Below are positions 6,983 through 15,092 of a stretch of 64,000 nucleotides of DNA, piece by piece. Under the pieces are notes generated by a model. It had not been told where the DNA came from, did no database searches, and saw nothing but the letters and a program-made list of their open reading frames with translations. The position numbers and the translations under genes were made by a program. Within the stretch, counting starts at the first letter, position 1. Every line of letters begins with the position of its first letter. Source of the DNA: Paraburkholderia sp. (GTDB taxonomy: Bacteria > Pseudomonadota > Gammaproteobacteria > Burkholderiales > Burkholderiaceae); assembly GCF_024281035.1 (NCBI RefSeq), contig NZ_JAMXLH010000069.1, positions 1-64,000 of the forward strand, written 5' to 3'.

Positions 6983-9820
6983 TCAGTGTGCTTCTTCCCA
7001 GTTCGCGCCAACGCCCACTTCGGCGACGAGCGGCACCTTGAGCGTCGTCACCGAACACATCAGTTCGGGCAGACGTTTGCGCACCTCGGCCAGCTCGTCG
7101 TCTGGGACTTCGAGCACCAGTTCATCGTGCACCTGCATGATCATTTTCGTGCGCATGCCGGTTTCGTCGAGCCACTTCTCGACGGCGATCATCGACAGTT
7201 TGATGAGGTCTGCCGCCGTGCCCTGCATCGGCGCATTGATCGCGGCGCGCTCCGCGGCCTGGCGGCGCGGGCCATTGCCGCCGTTGATCTCGGGCAGCCA
7301 CAGGCGCCGGCCGAACACGGTCTCGACATAACCGCGCGATTTCGCGTCCGTGCGCGTCTCGTCCATGTAGCGCGCGACGCCCGGATAGCGCGCGAAATAG
7401 CGGTCGATATAAAGCTTCGCCGCATCGCGCGTGATGCCGAGATTCGACGCGAGCCCGAATGCGCTCATGCCGTAAATCAGGCCGAAATTGATGACCTTGG
7501 CGATGCGGCGCTGGTCGGAACTTACTTCGATCGGCGTGACGCCGAACACCTCGGAAGCCGTCGCACGGTGAATATCGTCGCCGCGCGCGAAGGCGGCGAG
7601 CAGCGACGCGTCGCCCGAGATGTGCGCCATGATGCGCAGCTCGATCTGCGAATAGTCGGCGGAGACGATCTTGTGTCTAGGCGGCGCGATGAACGCCTCG
7701 CGGATGCGCCGCCCTTCGCCCGTGCGCACCGGAATGTTCTGCAGATTCGGATCGTTCGACGCGAGCCGCCCCGTCACCGCCACGGCCTGCGCGTAGTTCG
7801 TGTGGACGCGGCCCGTTTGCGCGTTGACCATGCGCGGCAGCTTGTCCGTATACGTGGACTTCAGCTTGGACAGCCCGCGATGTTCGAGCAGCAGCTTCGG
7901 CAGCGGATAGTCTTCGGCGAGCTTTTGCAGCACTTCTTCGTCGGTGGACGGCGCGCCGCTCGGCGTCTTCTTCACGACCGGCAATTGCAGCTTTTCGAAA
8001 AAGATCTGGCCGATCTGCTTGGGCGAGCCGAGGTTGAATTCGCCGCCCGCGAGCGCGTAGGCTTCCTGTTCGAGTTCGACGAGCCGCACCGCGATTTCTG
8101 CGCTCTGTTTATCGAGCCGTTCCGTATCGATCAGCACGCCGTTGCGCTCCATCTGGCGCAGTACGCGCGAAGTCGGCATCTCGATCTCGCGATACACGTA
8201 GTCGAGCCCCCTGCCGGCTCCCTTGTCCTGCGCAACCTGCGGATAAAGCGCGAGATGCAACTGCAGTGTGATATCGGCGTCTTCGGCCGAATACTCCGCA
8301 GCTTTATCGAGCGGCACTTCATCGAAGCCGATCTGCTGCGCACCCTTGCCCGCAACCTCTTCGTACTTGATCGTCTTGATGCCGAGATGGCGCAACGCGA
8401 GGCTGTCCATATCGTGGCTGCGGTGCGATTCGAGCACGTACGATTCGAGCATCGTGTCGTGCTCGACGCCGTTCAACGCAATGCCGTAGTTCGCGAGCAC
8501 CTGCTCGTCGTACTTCATGTGCTGGCCGACTTTCTTGTACTGGCCACCTTCGAACCACGGCTTGAGTCGCGCGAGCACGTCGGCGAGCGGCAGTTGCTCG
8601 GGCATGTCCGGCCCGCGATGCGCGAGCGGCAGATACGCGGCGTGCCCCGGCTCCGTTGCGAACGACATCCCCACCAGCTTCGCGACCATCGGATCGAGCG
8701 CCGTGGTTTCCGTGTCGAAAGCGGTAAGCTCGGCCGCCTCGATTTTCTTCAGCCACGCATCGAGCCGATCCCACGTCTGAATGGTTTCGTAATGCCGCGG
8801 CACGTCGAGCATCAGCGCGGGCTGCACTTCGGCTTCTCGTGCCTCACGCTGGTTCGCATTGGCATTGGCATTCGCGCTCGCGCTCGCCGCTGCAGGTGCA
8901 GCGTCGTTCGCACGCGCTTCGCTCAATTCGCGCGTCCAGGTCTTGAAACCATGGCGCGTAAAGATGTCGAGCAATTCGTCGCGCGCTTCGGCGCGCGTTG
9001 CGAGCGAACCGCCGATCGACTCGATGTGCTGTGAAAGATCGCACTCGGTTGCCACGGTAACGAGTTGCCTCGCCATGGGCAGAAACGCAAGCGCGTCGCG
9101 CAGATAACCGCCCACGGCGCCCTTGATTTCGGCTGCGTGTTCGACGACGCCGTCGAGCGTGCCGTATTCCGTGAGCCACTTGACCGCCGTCTTCGGACCG
9201 CACTTGTTCACGCCCGGCACGTTGTCGACGGTGTCGCCGATGAGCGAAAGATAATCGACGATGCGCTCGGGCGGCACGCCGAACTTCGCAATCACGCCTT
9301 CGCGGTCGAGCGTTTCATTCGTCATCGTGTTGATGAGCGTGACGTGATCGGTCACGAGCTGCGCAAGATCCTTGTCGCCGGTCGACACGATCACTTTCAT
9401 GCCGCGCTTTTCCGCTTCGCGCGCGAGCGTGCCGATCACGTCGTCGGCTTCGACGCCTTCCACCATCAGCAACGGCCAGCCGAGCGCGCGCACGGCCACG
9501 TGAATGGGCTCGATTTGCGCTGCGAGCGGCTCGGGCATGGAAGGACGGTTCGCCTTGTAGTCGGGATACCAGTCATCACGAAACGTCTTGCCCTTGGCAT
9601 CGAACACGCACGCGCTATACTCTGCCGTAACCTCCTTGCGCATACGGCGCAGCATGTTGATGATTCCGTATAGCGCACCCGTCGGTTCGCCGTCAGGACC
9701 GCGCAGATCCGGCATCGCATGGTAGGCCCGATAGAGATAGCTAGAACCATCGACCAGCAGCAGGGTCTTTCCTTCCAGCTCAGTTTGTAGCTTGGTTTCC
9801 ACGCGAAGTTCTTCAGGCAT
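6983..9820 (-). CDS. polA: DNA polymerase I
   Basis: Replication and repair polymerase that removes RNA primers and fills gaps. All three domains are present: a 5'-3' nuclease domain (LLLVDGSSYLYRA, EADDVIGTLA, STGDKDLAQLV), an intact 3'-5' proofreading domain (FDTETTALD and YSAEDADITL) and the polymerase with motifs A (SADYSQIELRIMAH), B (RRIAKVINFGLIYGMS) and C (MQVHDELVLEV). The preferred start is the ATG complementary to 9818-9820, giving 945 residues; a TTG three codons upstream would lie inside the neighbouring gene. The linker between nuclease and Klenow parts has an Ala-Asn/Ala-Ser run (SASANANANANQ) from a GCATTG-type repeat. Start codon is one base from the divergent LOG gene start. 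Confidence 0.97.
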   Translation of the reverse strand: MPEELRVETKLQTELEGKTLLLVDGSSYLYRAYHAMPDLRGPDGEPTGALYGIINMLRRMRKEVTAEYSACVFDAKGKTFRDDWYPDYKANRPSMPEPLAAQIEPIHVAVRALGWPLLMVEGVEADDVIGTLAREAEKRGMKVIVSTGDKDLAQLVTDHVTLINTMTNETLDREGVIAKFGVPPERIVDYLSLIGDTVDNVPGVNKCGPKTAVKWLTEYGTLDGVVEHAAEIKGAVGGYLRDALAFLPMARQLVTVATECDLSQHIESIGGSLATRAEARDELLDIFTRHGFKTWTRELSEARANDAAPAAASASANANANANQREAREAEVQPALMLDVPRHYETIQTWDRLDAWLKKIEAAELTAFDTETTALDPMVAKLVGMSFATEPGHAAYLPLAHRGPDMPEQLPLADVLARLKPWFEGGQYKKVGQHMKYDEQVLANYGIALNGVEHDTMLESYVLESHRSHDMDSLALRHLGIKTIKYEEVAGKGAQQIGFDEVPLDKAAEYSAEDADITLQLHLALYPQVAQDKGAGRGLDYVYREIEMPTSRVLRQMERNGVLIDTERLDKQSAEIAVRLVELEQEAYALAGGEFNLGSPKQIGQIFFEKLQLPVVKKTPSGAPSTDEEVLQKLAEDYPLPKLLLEHRGLSKLKSTYTDKLPRMVNAQTGRVHTNYAQAVAVTGRLASNDPNLQNIPVRTGEGRRIREAFIAPPRHKIVSADYSQIELRIMAHISGDASLLAAFARGDDIHRATASEVFGVTPIEVSSDQRRIAKVINFGLIYGMSAFGLASNLGITRDAAKLYIDRYFARYPGVARYMDETRTDAKSRGYVETVFGRRLWLPEINGGNGPRRQAAERAAINAPMQGTAADLIKLSMIAVEKWLDETGMRTKMIMQVHDELVLEVPDDELAEVRKRLPELMCSVTTLKVPLVAEVGVGANWEEAH
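9594..9621 (+). promoter_or_regulatory. Candidate sigma-70 promoter inside polA, driving the LOG-family gene
   Basis: TTGGCA (9594-9599), a 16-bp spacer and TATACT (9616-9621) lie on the plus strand within the polA coding region, about 200 bp upstream of the divergent gene. Because polA and that gene start one base apart, its promoter must lie inside polA, and this is the best match seen. Not tested. Confidence 0.5.
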
Positions 9821-9821
9821 T

Positions 9822-10586
9822 ATGGACAAGAGAAAAGTGATTCCGAGTCTGCGTTCACTCGCAGATCAAGAGCGCGCAACGGCCAAGAAGGCGCGCGCAT
9901 CGTGGCAGATGTTCACGATTATGGCAGAGTTTATCGAGGCAACCGAGTATCTGTCCGAGATCCGTCCGGCGGTCAGCATCTACGGTTCCGCACGCCTGAA
10001 ACCGGACTCGGAGTACTACCAGCTCGCGACACAAATCGCCCGAAAAGTGTCGGACGCAGGCTTCGCCGTGATCTCCGGCGGCGGCCCTGGCATCATGGAA
10101 GCGGCCAACCAGGGCGCGCATGCAGGCAAGTCGCCTTCCGTTGGCCTGAACATCGAATTGCCGCACGAGCAATCGGGCAATCAATGGCAGGACATCTCGT
10201 TGCGATTCCGCCATTTTTTCACGCGCAAAGTCACGTTCGTCAAAAACTCCGATGCGGTGATCGTGATGCCGGGCGGCTTCGGCACGCTTGACGAACTCGC
10301 CGAAGTGCTCACGCTGATTCAGACGAAGAAATCGCGGCACGTTCCGATCATTCTGGTGGGCGCGGAATTCTGGAAAGGCCTGCTTGCCTGGTTCCGCTCG
10401 GCGCTCGTGCCGATGGGCCTCATCAATCCTGAAGACATGGATTTGATGAAGGTGACCGACGATCCGGACGAAGTGCTCGAAGCGGTGCTCAAGTTTTACG
10501 AGGACACTGGAGAAGAAGGCGAAGAGAGCGAAAAAGAACGGCGTACGCGCACCGATCCCGACGAAGACCGGATGTTCTATCTTTGA
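9822..10586 (+). CDS. LOG family (TIGR00730-type) Rossmann-fold protein
   Basis: Predicted nucleotide 5'-monophosphate phosphoribohydrolase of the LOG/lysine-decarboxylase-like family. The family signature PGGFGTLDELAEVLTL is at about residues 148-163, and a GGGPGIMEAAN phosphate-binding loop is near residue 87. The 254-residue protein has an N-terminal extension of about 40 residues before VSIYGSAR and a charged tail (EEGEESEKERRTRTDPDEDR). ATG 9822 is chosen over an upstream in-frame start inside polA; no strong ribosome site is visible, and starts at residues 30 or 34 are alternatives. Many relatives annotated as lysine decarboxylase are not; the hydrolase role is inferred from the family. 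Confidence 0.88.
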   Translation: MDKRKVIPSLRSLADQERATAKKARASWQMFTIMAEFIEATEYLSEIRPAVSIYGSARLKPDSEYYQLATQIARKVSDAGFAVISGGGPGIMEAANQGAHAGKSPSVGLNIELPHEQSGNQWQDISLRFRHFFTRKVTFVKNSDAVIVMPGGFGTLDELAEVLTLIQTKKSRHVPIILVGAEFWKGLLAWFRSALVPMGLINPEDMDLMKVTDDPDEVLEAVLKFYEDTGEEGEESEKERRTRTDPDEDRMFYL

Positions 10587-10771
10587 GCTTGCGGTTCGCA
10601 CGCGACATGGCTCAGAGCCATGCCGCGCGCGCAGCGGGGCAAGCGATCGCGTGATGGTTGTAGACGCCTGTAATTTCAGGTCACATGCGATGCCATGAAG
10701 TTGCTTTGTGACGATCCCGTTTGGCGCTATTTCGCGCTACGCTCGCTACTTGCGTCAACGATCGTCCCCGC

Positions 10772-11359
10772 ATGAAACAGATTCCCTCCACGACTCACGC
10801 CGCCACGCTGCACACCCCCACTGTGCGTGAGTTATTCCTCGGCTTTGTCGGCCTCGGCTTCACATCGTTCGGCGGCGCGCTGCCGCTCGCACGCCGCACC
10901 ATCGTCGAACAGCGCCGCTGGCTTTCCGCCGCAGAATTCACCGATCTGCTTGGCCTGTGCCAGTTCTTGCCGGGCGGCAACGTCATTAATCTGTCCGTGG
11001 CGATTGGCGTGCGATTTCACGGCTGGCGCGGCGCACTCGCCGGGCTGCTCGGGCTGATCGAGGGACCGTCGCTTGTTGTAATCGGGCTCGGCGTGGTCTA
11101 CGAGCAAACGCAGAACGATCCGCGTGTGCAGCACCTTTTCGTCGGGCTTGCCGCTGCGGCCGCAGGGCTGCTCGTCGCCATGGCCGTGAAGATCCTGGTG
11201 CCGCTGCGTCACGACCCGGCTGGCGCGTGCATTGCGCTCACTGGATTCATTGCGATCGCGATACTGCGCACGCCGCTCCTGCTCACCATGCTGGTACTCA
11301 CGCCGATCGGGATTGCGTTCGCCGCCCGCGCCGCGCGCCGTGCGAGCAACGCGTCATGA
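10772..11359 (+). CDS. chrA: Chromate transporter, N-terminal half-size subunit (CHR family)
   Basis: Inner-membrane transporter subunit of the CHR superfamily, probably chromate efflux. The 195 residues form one six-helix CHR domain with the signature GLGFTSFGGALPLARRTIVEQRRW and FLPGGNVINLSVAIG. Bacteria with split CHR proteins need both halves, and the next gene supplies the other. The chosen ATG 10772 is downstream of a TTG-initiated longer frame that lacks conserved residues. It overlaps the following gene by ATGA, so translation is coupled. The pair borders the prophage remnant, so it could be cargo or simply flank. Substrate specificity (chromate or sulfate-like anion) is family knowledge only. 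Confidence 0.88.
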   Translation: MKQIPSTTHAATLHTPTVRELFLGFVGLGFTSFGGALPLARRTIVEQRRWLSAAEFTDLLGLCQFLPGGNVINLSVAIGVRFHGWRGALAGLLGLIEGPSLVVIGLGVVYEQTQNDPRVQHLFVGLAAAAAGLLVAMAVKILVPLRHDPAGACIALTGFIAIAILRTPLLLTMLVLTPIGIAFAARAARRASNAS

Positions 11360-11883
11360 ACGCCACACTCGTCTCGCTCGCCGCGATTTTCAGCCAGCTT
11401 TCGCTGCTTGCATTCGGAGGGGGTAACACGATCCTGCCCGAAATGCAGCGACAGGTCGTGGACGTGCACCACTGGATGCCCGCCCGCGAATTCAGCGCGC
11501 TCTTCGCACTCGCCCAGGCCGCGCCAGGCCCGAACATGATGATCGTCACGCTGGTGGGCTGGCATGTGGCGGGTTGGGCGGGCATGCTCGTGACGTCGGT
11601 GGCGAAGTTCGGCCCGTCGTCGCTTGTGACGATAGCGGTGCTGCACGCGTGGGACCGCTTCAAGGACCGGCCATGGCGGCGCATTGCGCAGCGCGGACTC
11701 GTGCCGGTGACCGCAGGCCTGGTCGCCGCGAGCGCGGTGCTCATCGCGAAAGCGTCCGATCCGGCGTGGATCGCATGGGCGATTACCGGGGTCTGCGCGG
11801 TGCTCGCGTTCCGCACGAAGATTCATCCGCTCTGGCTGCTCGCGGCGGGCAGTCTGATTGGTTTGACTGGTTTTGGGCAGTGA
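11356..11883 (+). CDS. Chromate transporter, C-terminal half-size subunit (CHR family)
   Basis: Second half-size CHR protein, 175 residues, with LLAFGGGNTILPEMQRQVVD, FALAQAAPGPNMMIV and about six hydrophobic helices. It starts in the ATGA overlap with the preceding gene (start 11356, previous stop ends 11359) and should form a heterodimer with it, inserted in opposite topology, as known for short-chain CHR pairs. The gene ends 4 bp short of the stop codon of a convergent phage antirepressor pseudogene, so its 3' end marks the left boundary of the prophage island. Confidence 0.87.
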   Translation: MNATLVSLAAIFSQLSLLAFGGGNTILPEMQRQVVDVHHWMPAREFSALFALAQAAPGPNMMIVTLVGWHVAGWAGMLVTSVAKFGPSSLVTIAVLHAWDRFKDRPWRRIAQRGLVPVTAGLVAASAVLIAKASDPAWIAWAITGVCAVLAFRTKIHPLWLLAAGSLIGLTGFGQ

Positions 11884-11886
11884 GCA

Positions 11887-12643
11887 TCACGCCGCAATGT
11901 GAAGCGACGTCGTGAAGTGGAGGCTCGGGACCTGCGGGCCGTGTCAATCGGGCGGATCACGATCCGGTGCGCAACCACCAAATGACGACCGCGACCGGGA
12001 ACGGCGAGGTGAATGCCTGGCTCGGTCTCCGGATCAGACTCAACAACCTCCCGCTCGGCCGAAGTGCGCGTCACGATGCTTACTGCCTCGGTGAATTCAT
12101 GCTGCGGGATCTGGCGGTACGAGACCTTGAAGTGCGAGTGAAGCTTCGAGTACATCTTCGTGACGCCGCCGGCCCGCTTCGCTTTTGGCAAGCGCTCGAC
12201 GAAAGCATTGATCGTCAGGCGGAGCGTTTCGGCTTGCTCGCCAGCAAGCACATCCCGTCGATTAACTGAGAACGCGATGCGTGGATTGATTGCGATGCCC
12301 TCGTTCCAGTACTGCCAGAGTACATCGTCGCATTCGTTCTAATAGCGCGTAACCGACGCACGCAACTCGGCTCGAATTTCCCAATGTGAACGCCGGCGAG
12401 CCAACTCAAAAGCTTGCGTAAGGGAATCGCCGCCATCGACAGCGCGCCTCCGGCAGAAGGCATGGTGATAATCGCCATACCCCAGCGCCTCTTATTGGCC
12501 GCCAACTTTGCGTGCTGGCTTTTTCAGTCCAGATCCATCCACTCAACAATCGGCTTCATTGGCCTGTATGGCTGGCCGTTGCGCTCGACCACATACAGTT
12601 CAGTGCCGCTAAACGGTATTGAGAAAACCCGTGGGAATGTGTC
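11887..12643 (-). pseudogene. Phage antirepressor, multiply inactivated
   Basis: Reading the minus strand from 12643, one frame gives FSIPFSGTELYVVERNGQPY, then MKPIVEWMDLD, a TGA stop (12524-12526) where the family has Trp, then KSQHAKLAANKRRWGMAII. Near 12375 the frame shifts; the next frame reads RAELRASVTRY, a TAG stop (12339-12341) where the family has Gln, then NECDDVLWQYWNEG and AETLRLTINAFVERLPKAKR. Near 11930 it shifts again to finish VPSLHFTTSLHIAA-stop at 11887. These are the Bro/P22_AR-type N-terminal and C-terminal regions of phage antirepressors. No proper start is seen (TAA at 12644-12646). Two nonsense codons and two frameshifts make it non-functional. Confidence 0.82.
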
Positions 12644-12708
12644 TTAACGATGAATTCGGTTAGAGTGCGATAGACTATCGGCCCTCCGGCATTTATGTGA
12701 AGGCTCCC

Positions 12709-13095
12709 ATGAACTCCAGACTGTTATATTCGGCCGCCCTTTCGATATTCGTTGCTTGCTCGTCTGGCTGCACAACCGGCTTTCGCAATGGCCAGGCGTG
12801 CAAGCAAAAGATGATCGAAACCTATCCTACCGGCAGTCCGGAACTCTCCTATGAACTGCCACAGGCATCGATACATGGCAGAAGGGTTGTCGTTGAAGCA
12901 ACTTACCAAGGGCCACTCAAAAAACCTGAAACCGGCATATTCGCCAGAAAAACAGCCGACTATCCGGCAGCAGTCGAATGCACCTTTAATGGCGAAAATA
13001 TGGAAACTTTCCGTTGGCTATCGCCAAAAAAACTTGCAACGGCTTACGCCAACCCTGACGAGAAAGAATCCGACAACAAAGTGGAAGATCAGTGA
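12709..13095 (+). CDS. Small exported or lipoprotein-like protein of unknown function
   Basis: A 128-residue protein with an N-terminal hydrophobic signal (LLYSAALSIFVACSSGC), followed by a soluble, charged region with no domain I recognise. Two cysteines close together (VACSSGC) make lipid modification possible, though neither matches the lipobox well. ATG 12709 is preferred over an in-frame GTG at 12697 because GAAGG at 12699-12703 lies just upstream. It is intact among pseudogenes, on the opposite strand from the antirepressor. Whether it belongs to the prophage or was added later is unclear. Confidence 0.55.
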   Translation: MNSRLLYSAALSIFVACSSGCTTGFRNGQACKQKMIETYPTGSPELSYELPQASIHGRRVVVEATYQGPLKKPETGIFARKTADYPAAVECTFNGENMETFRWLSPKKLATAYANPDEKESDNKVEDQ

Positions 13096-13135
13096 CTGGC
13101 GTGGCGGCTTGGTCGCCCTTTATGCGAGGGTATTG

Positions 13136-13590
13136 CTAAGCCTTGTATCTCAGGCTGGATAGAAAAAGTGATGCCCACGCAGCCGCAGCAAGATACGCGC
13201 AGAATGTTACTGCGAGCAGCGCGCCAATCTTCCTTTGCTCGACCCTCTCAAAAATTGCACCGATCGCGAAGGGGATGAAGATCGCGATCATCGGTAGCGC
13301 AAAACGGTTTTCGACGGCAGAGATGGAATAGACCGCGAGCCAGGTCACGACGAACGCGGCAAGCATGGCAACGGCAAACCGCGCAGCGGGAGCCTTTGGG
13401 CCGCCATCACGCACTACCGCGATCTTCAAACACCGAATTGCGCCGACGACACCCCAGAAATTGGCCGTTTGACAAGCAATAAACAACAACGGCCGATACC
13501 ACGGGCGAGCGTCATAGATGTACGGAAACAGGGCATCAAAATCAAGCGCGCCGAAGATGTGAAATGCAACCGTGCGCAGGCTGGTTCGCT
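13136..13590 (-). pseudogene. C-terminal fragment of a GT-C-like membrane protein (homologue of the 15093-16466 gene)
   Basis: About 150 residues on the minus strand, FHIFGALDFDALFPYIYDA to the stop at 13136, align along their length with the last 150 residues of the 457-residue protein encoded at 15093-16466 (shared: HIFG-LDFD, YIYD-PWYR, SAVENRFALPM-AIF). The frame continues upstream to 13756, but residues before about 13590 do not match and read as unrelated sequence, so the N-terminal two thirds have been lost. At DNA level the two copies are clearly diverged, so this is an old paralogue or a second acquisition. The two lie in opposite orientation around the tail-fibre pseudogene. Confidence 0.75.
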
Positions 13591-13931
13591 GTACCGGGAT
13601 AGTGAAGTGCGCCTCGCGCTCACCTTCACGAAGCACTCCATCGTCCGCATCAACACGCGGCACGACTTCTCGGGACATTCGATCTATAACCCGGTGCACG
13701 GTGCAACGAAGGCCCTGCACTTCGGCGTCCCCGACCACGTTGCGGTCTGCGGGCAAAAGAACACGCCAGGCTATTGCGTGCTGAAAGACCCGGACATGTG
13801 CATATTAAGCCGTCGACTGTCCACGTGAACTACGTCATGTCGTCAGTAGCGAAGGCGCCAATCTTCGGGTTCAACCGGTCGATGCACCACGCTAGACGCT
13901 GCGTAAGCATTGGAGGTGTTGCATCGACCGG
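13591..13931. other. Junction region without a recognised gene
   Basis: A plus-strand open frame through 13828 ends ...CVLKDPDMCILSRRLST; I do not recognise it and it runs over the membrane-protein fragment, so I do not call it a gene. The region holds the breakpoint where homology to the GT-C-like protein stops and a 17-bp inverted repeat just before the tail-fibre pseudogene. Confidence 0.4.
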
Positions 13932-13936
13932 TTGAA
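13870..13936. repeat. 17-bp perfect inverted repeat (33-base spacer)
   Basis: Arms 13870-13886 (TTCAACCGGTCGATGCA) and 13920-13936 (its exact reverse complement) flank a 33-base spacer. It sits directly before the tail-fibre pseudogene. It could be a stem-loop, the ends of a deleted insertion sequence or a recombination site; no transposase is present to decide. Confidence 0.7.
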
Positions 13937-14804
13937 TCCGCCTCTCGTTTCGTACGTCGGGCCGCTACTGAACGGCGGAAACCTGTGCTGGGTGTTGTAT
14001 GAATGCATTGGCCGGGCGCAGCAGGGCGCTCCGCCGACTCAGGGACAGCACCTCGCTCAGATGCAGCAGATGATCGGTGTCGCTGGCGCAGCGCGTAACC
14101 TCAAGGCGACCCTCACGGCGGCTGGTACGTTGACCATCACCACTGATGAGGTTGGGGTGAGGTCGGCACTCGGTGACCCTGCGCAGATGCTGGCGAACTT
14201 CAACCAGACGGTATCGAAGACTGGAGCCGGTATCGGTGGCGTGGTGGGAACCGCGCTGACCGCAAATGGTTCTGCCGACATCTATGCCGTCTACAATCCA
14301 TCAACCGGCCAGCAGGGCGCATACATCAAGAATGCTAACTCGCCCCTTCCGAATTTTGATGCATCGCCGCCGGCGGGTTGGGAATCAAACGGCCTCATTT
14401 CTTTCTGGCAACTGAACGCAAGCACGTAGTTTGTCGCTGGATTCCAGAGAAATCGTCGCATCTCGTATGCACCGCACGCCGCTTTTAGCACGAACACTGT
14501 ATCTGCAACTTTCACCTCCTTCTCCATTGCTGGCGCCGTTCCTCCAAATGCCACACGCGTTTTCGCGAATCTCGGAATCGCGTCAACCGCAGGGCCTAGC
14601 GGAATGACTCCCATCGTGGCTGCCGACGCTAATGGCGCTGGAACCTAGCAAGACAATGGCGTCAACGCCAACAGTGTAACCAATTACATCAATTTCAATA
14701 TTGATTTAACTATCCCACAAACACTCTATTACAAAAACTCGAACGGCTCTGGCACACCGATCGATTCGGTTTTGGTAAGCTGGTACGAATTCCGAGGAAA
14801 TTAA
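13932..14804 (+). pseudogene. Phage tail fibre / collar-type protein interrupted by two in-frame TAG codons
   Basis: A single reading frame of 290 codons runs from 13932 to TAA at 14802-14804, broken only by TAG at 14427-14429 and 14646-14648. It translates as a tail-fibre-like repeat protein: NFNQTVSKTGAGIGG and ADIYAVYNPSTGQQGAYIKN before the first stop, then NRRISYAPHAAF and AGAVPPNATRVFANLG, then LDVT-like PQTLYYKNSNGSG after the second. The pattern of Gly/Asn/Thr-rich strands with DIYAVYNPSTG matches the C-terminal region of many Burkholderia prophage tail proteins. The upstream part of the fibre is missing. The frame beyond each stop stays coherent, so the stops are point mutations, not frameshifts. 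Confidence 0.8.
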
Positions 14805-15092
14805 ATTCAAAATATCAATGTCCAATTTTCCGGAGCCGATCAAACAGAAATAGTTTCCTATTTCTGCTGCGCACAGAATTCTAAGATCTAGCCGAACCAA
14901 GGGTAAATACCTACGTAAGATCCGCGCTTGAAAACGTATTACGATGGTGTGCCGGCAGGAACGCAGCAGTACGGTCCGGCACCGAATAGCTAGGGTATGA
15001 CTTCGCCTGGTCAGCCATCATCAAATGCTCATTGATTGATCGCTGGAAATGTGTCCGGTACAATCCACAGTGTTTGTCGTGACTAAGAGGCC
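14805..15092. other. AT-rich spacer, no intact gene
   Basis: The stretch is clearly richer in A+T than the flanks. One short frame reads YYDGVPAGTQQYGPAPN followed by TAG and another short tail, which looks like a degraded small phage protein. Nothing can be called with confidence. Confidence 0.4.

Noticed and set aside
6986..9034. Plus-strand frame of 682 codons opposite polA
   Set aside because: Antisense to DNA polymerase I with all motifs intact; no domain in the translation.
13469..13828. Plus-strand frame ending CVLKDPDMCILSRRLST
   Set aside because: It overlaps the membrane-protein fragment on the other strand; no family was recognised and no ribosome site is visible.
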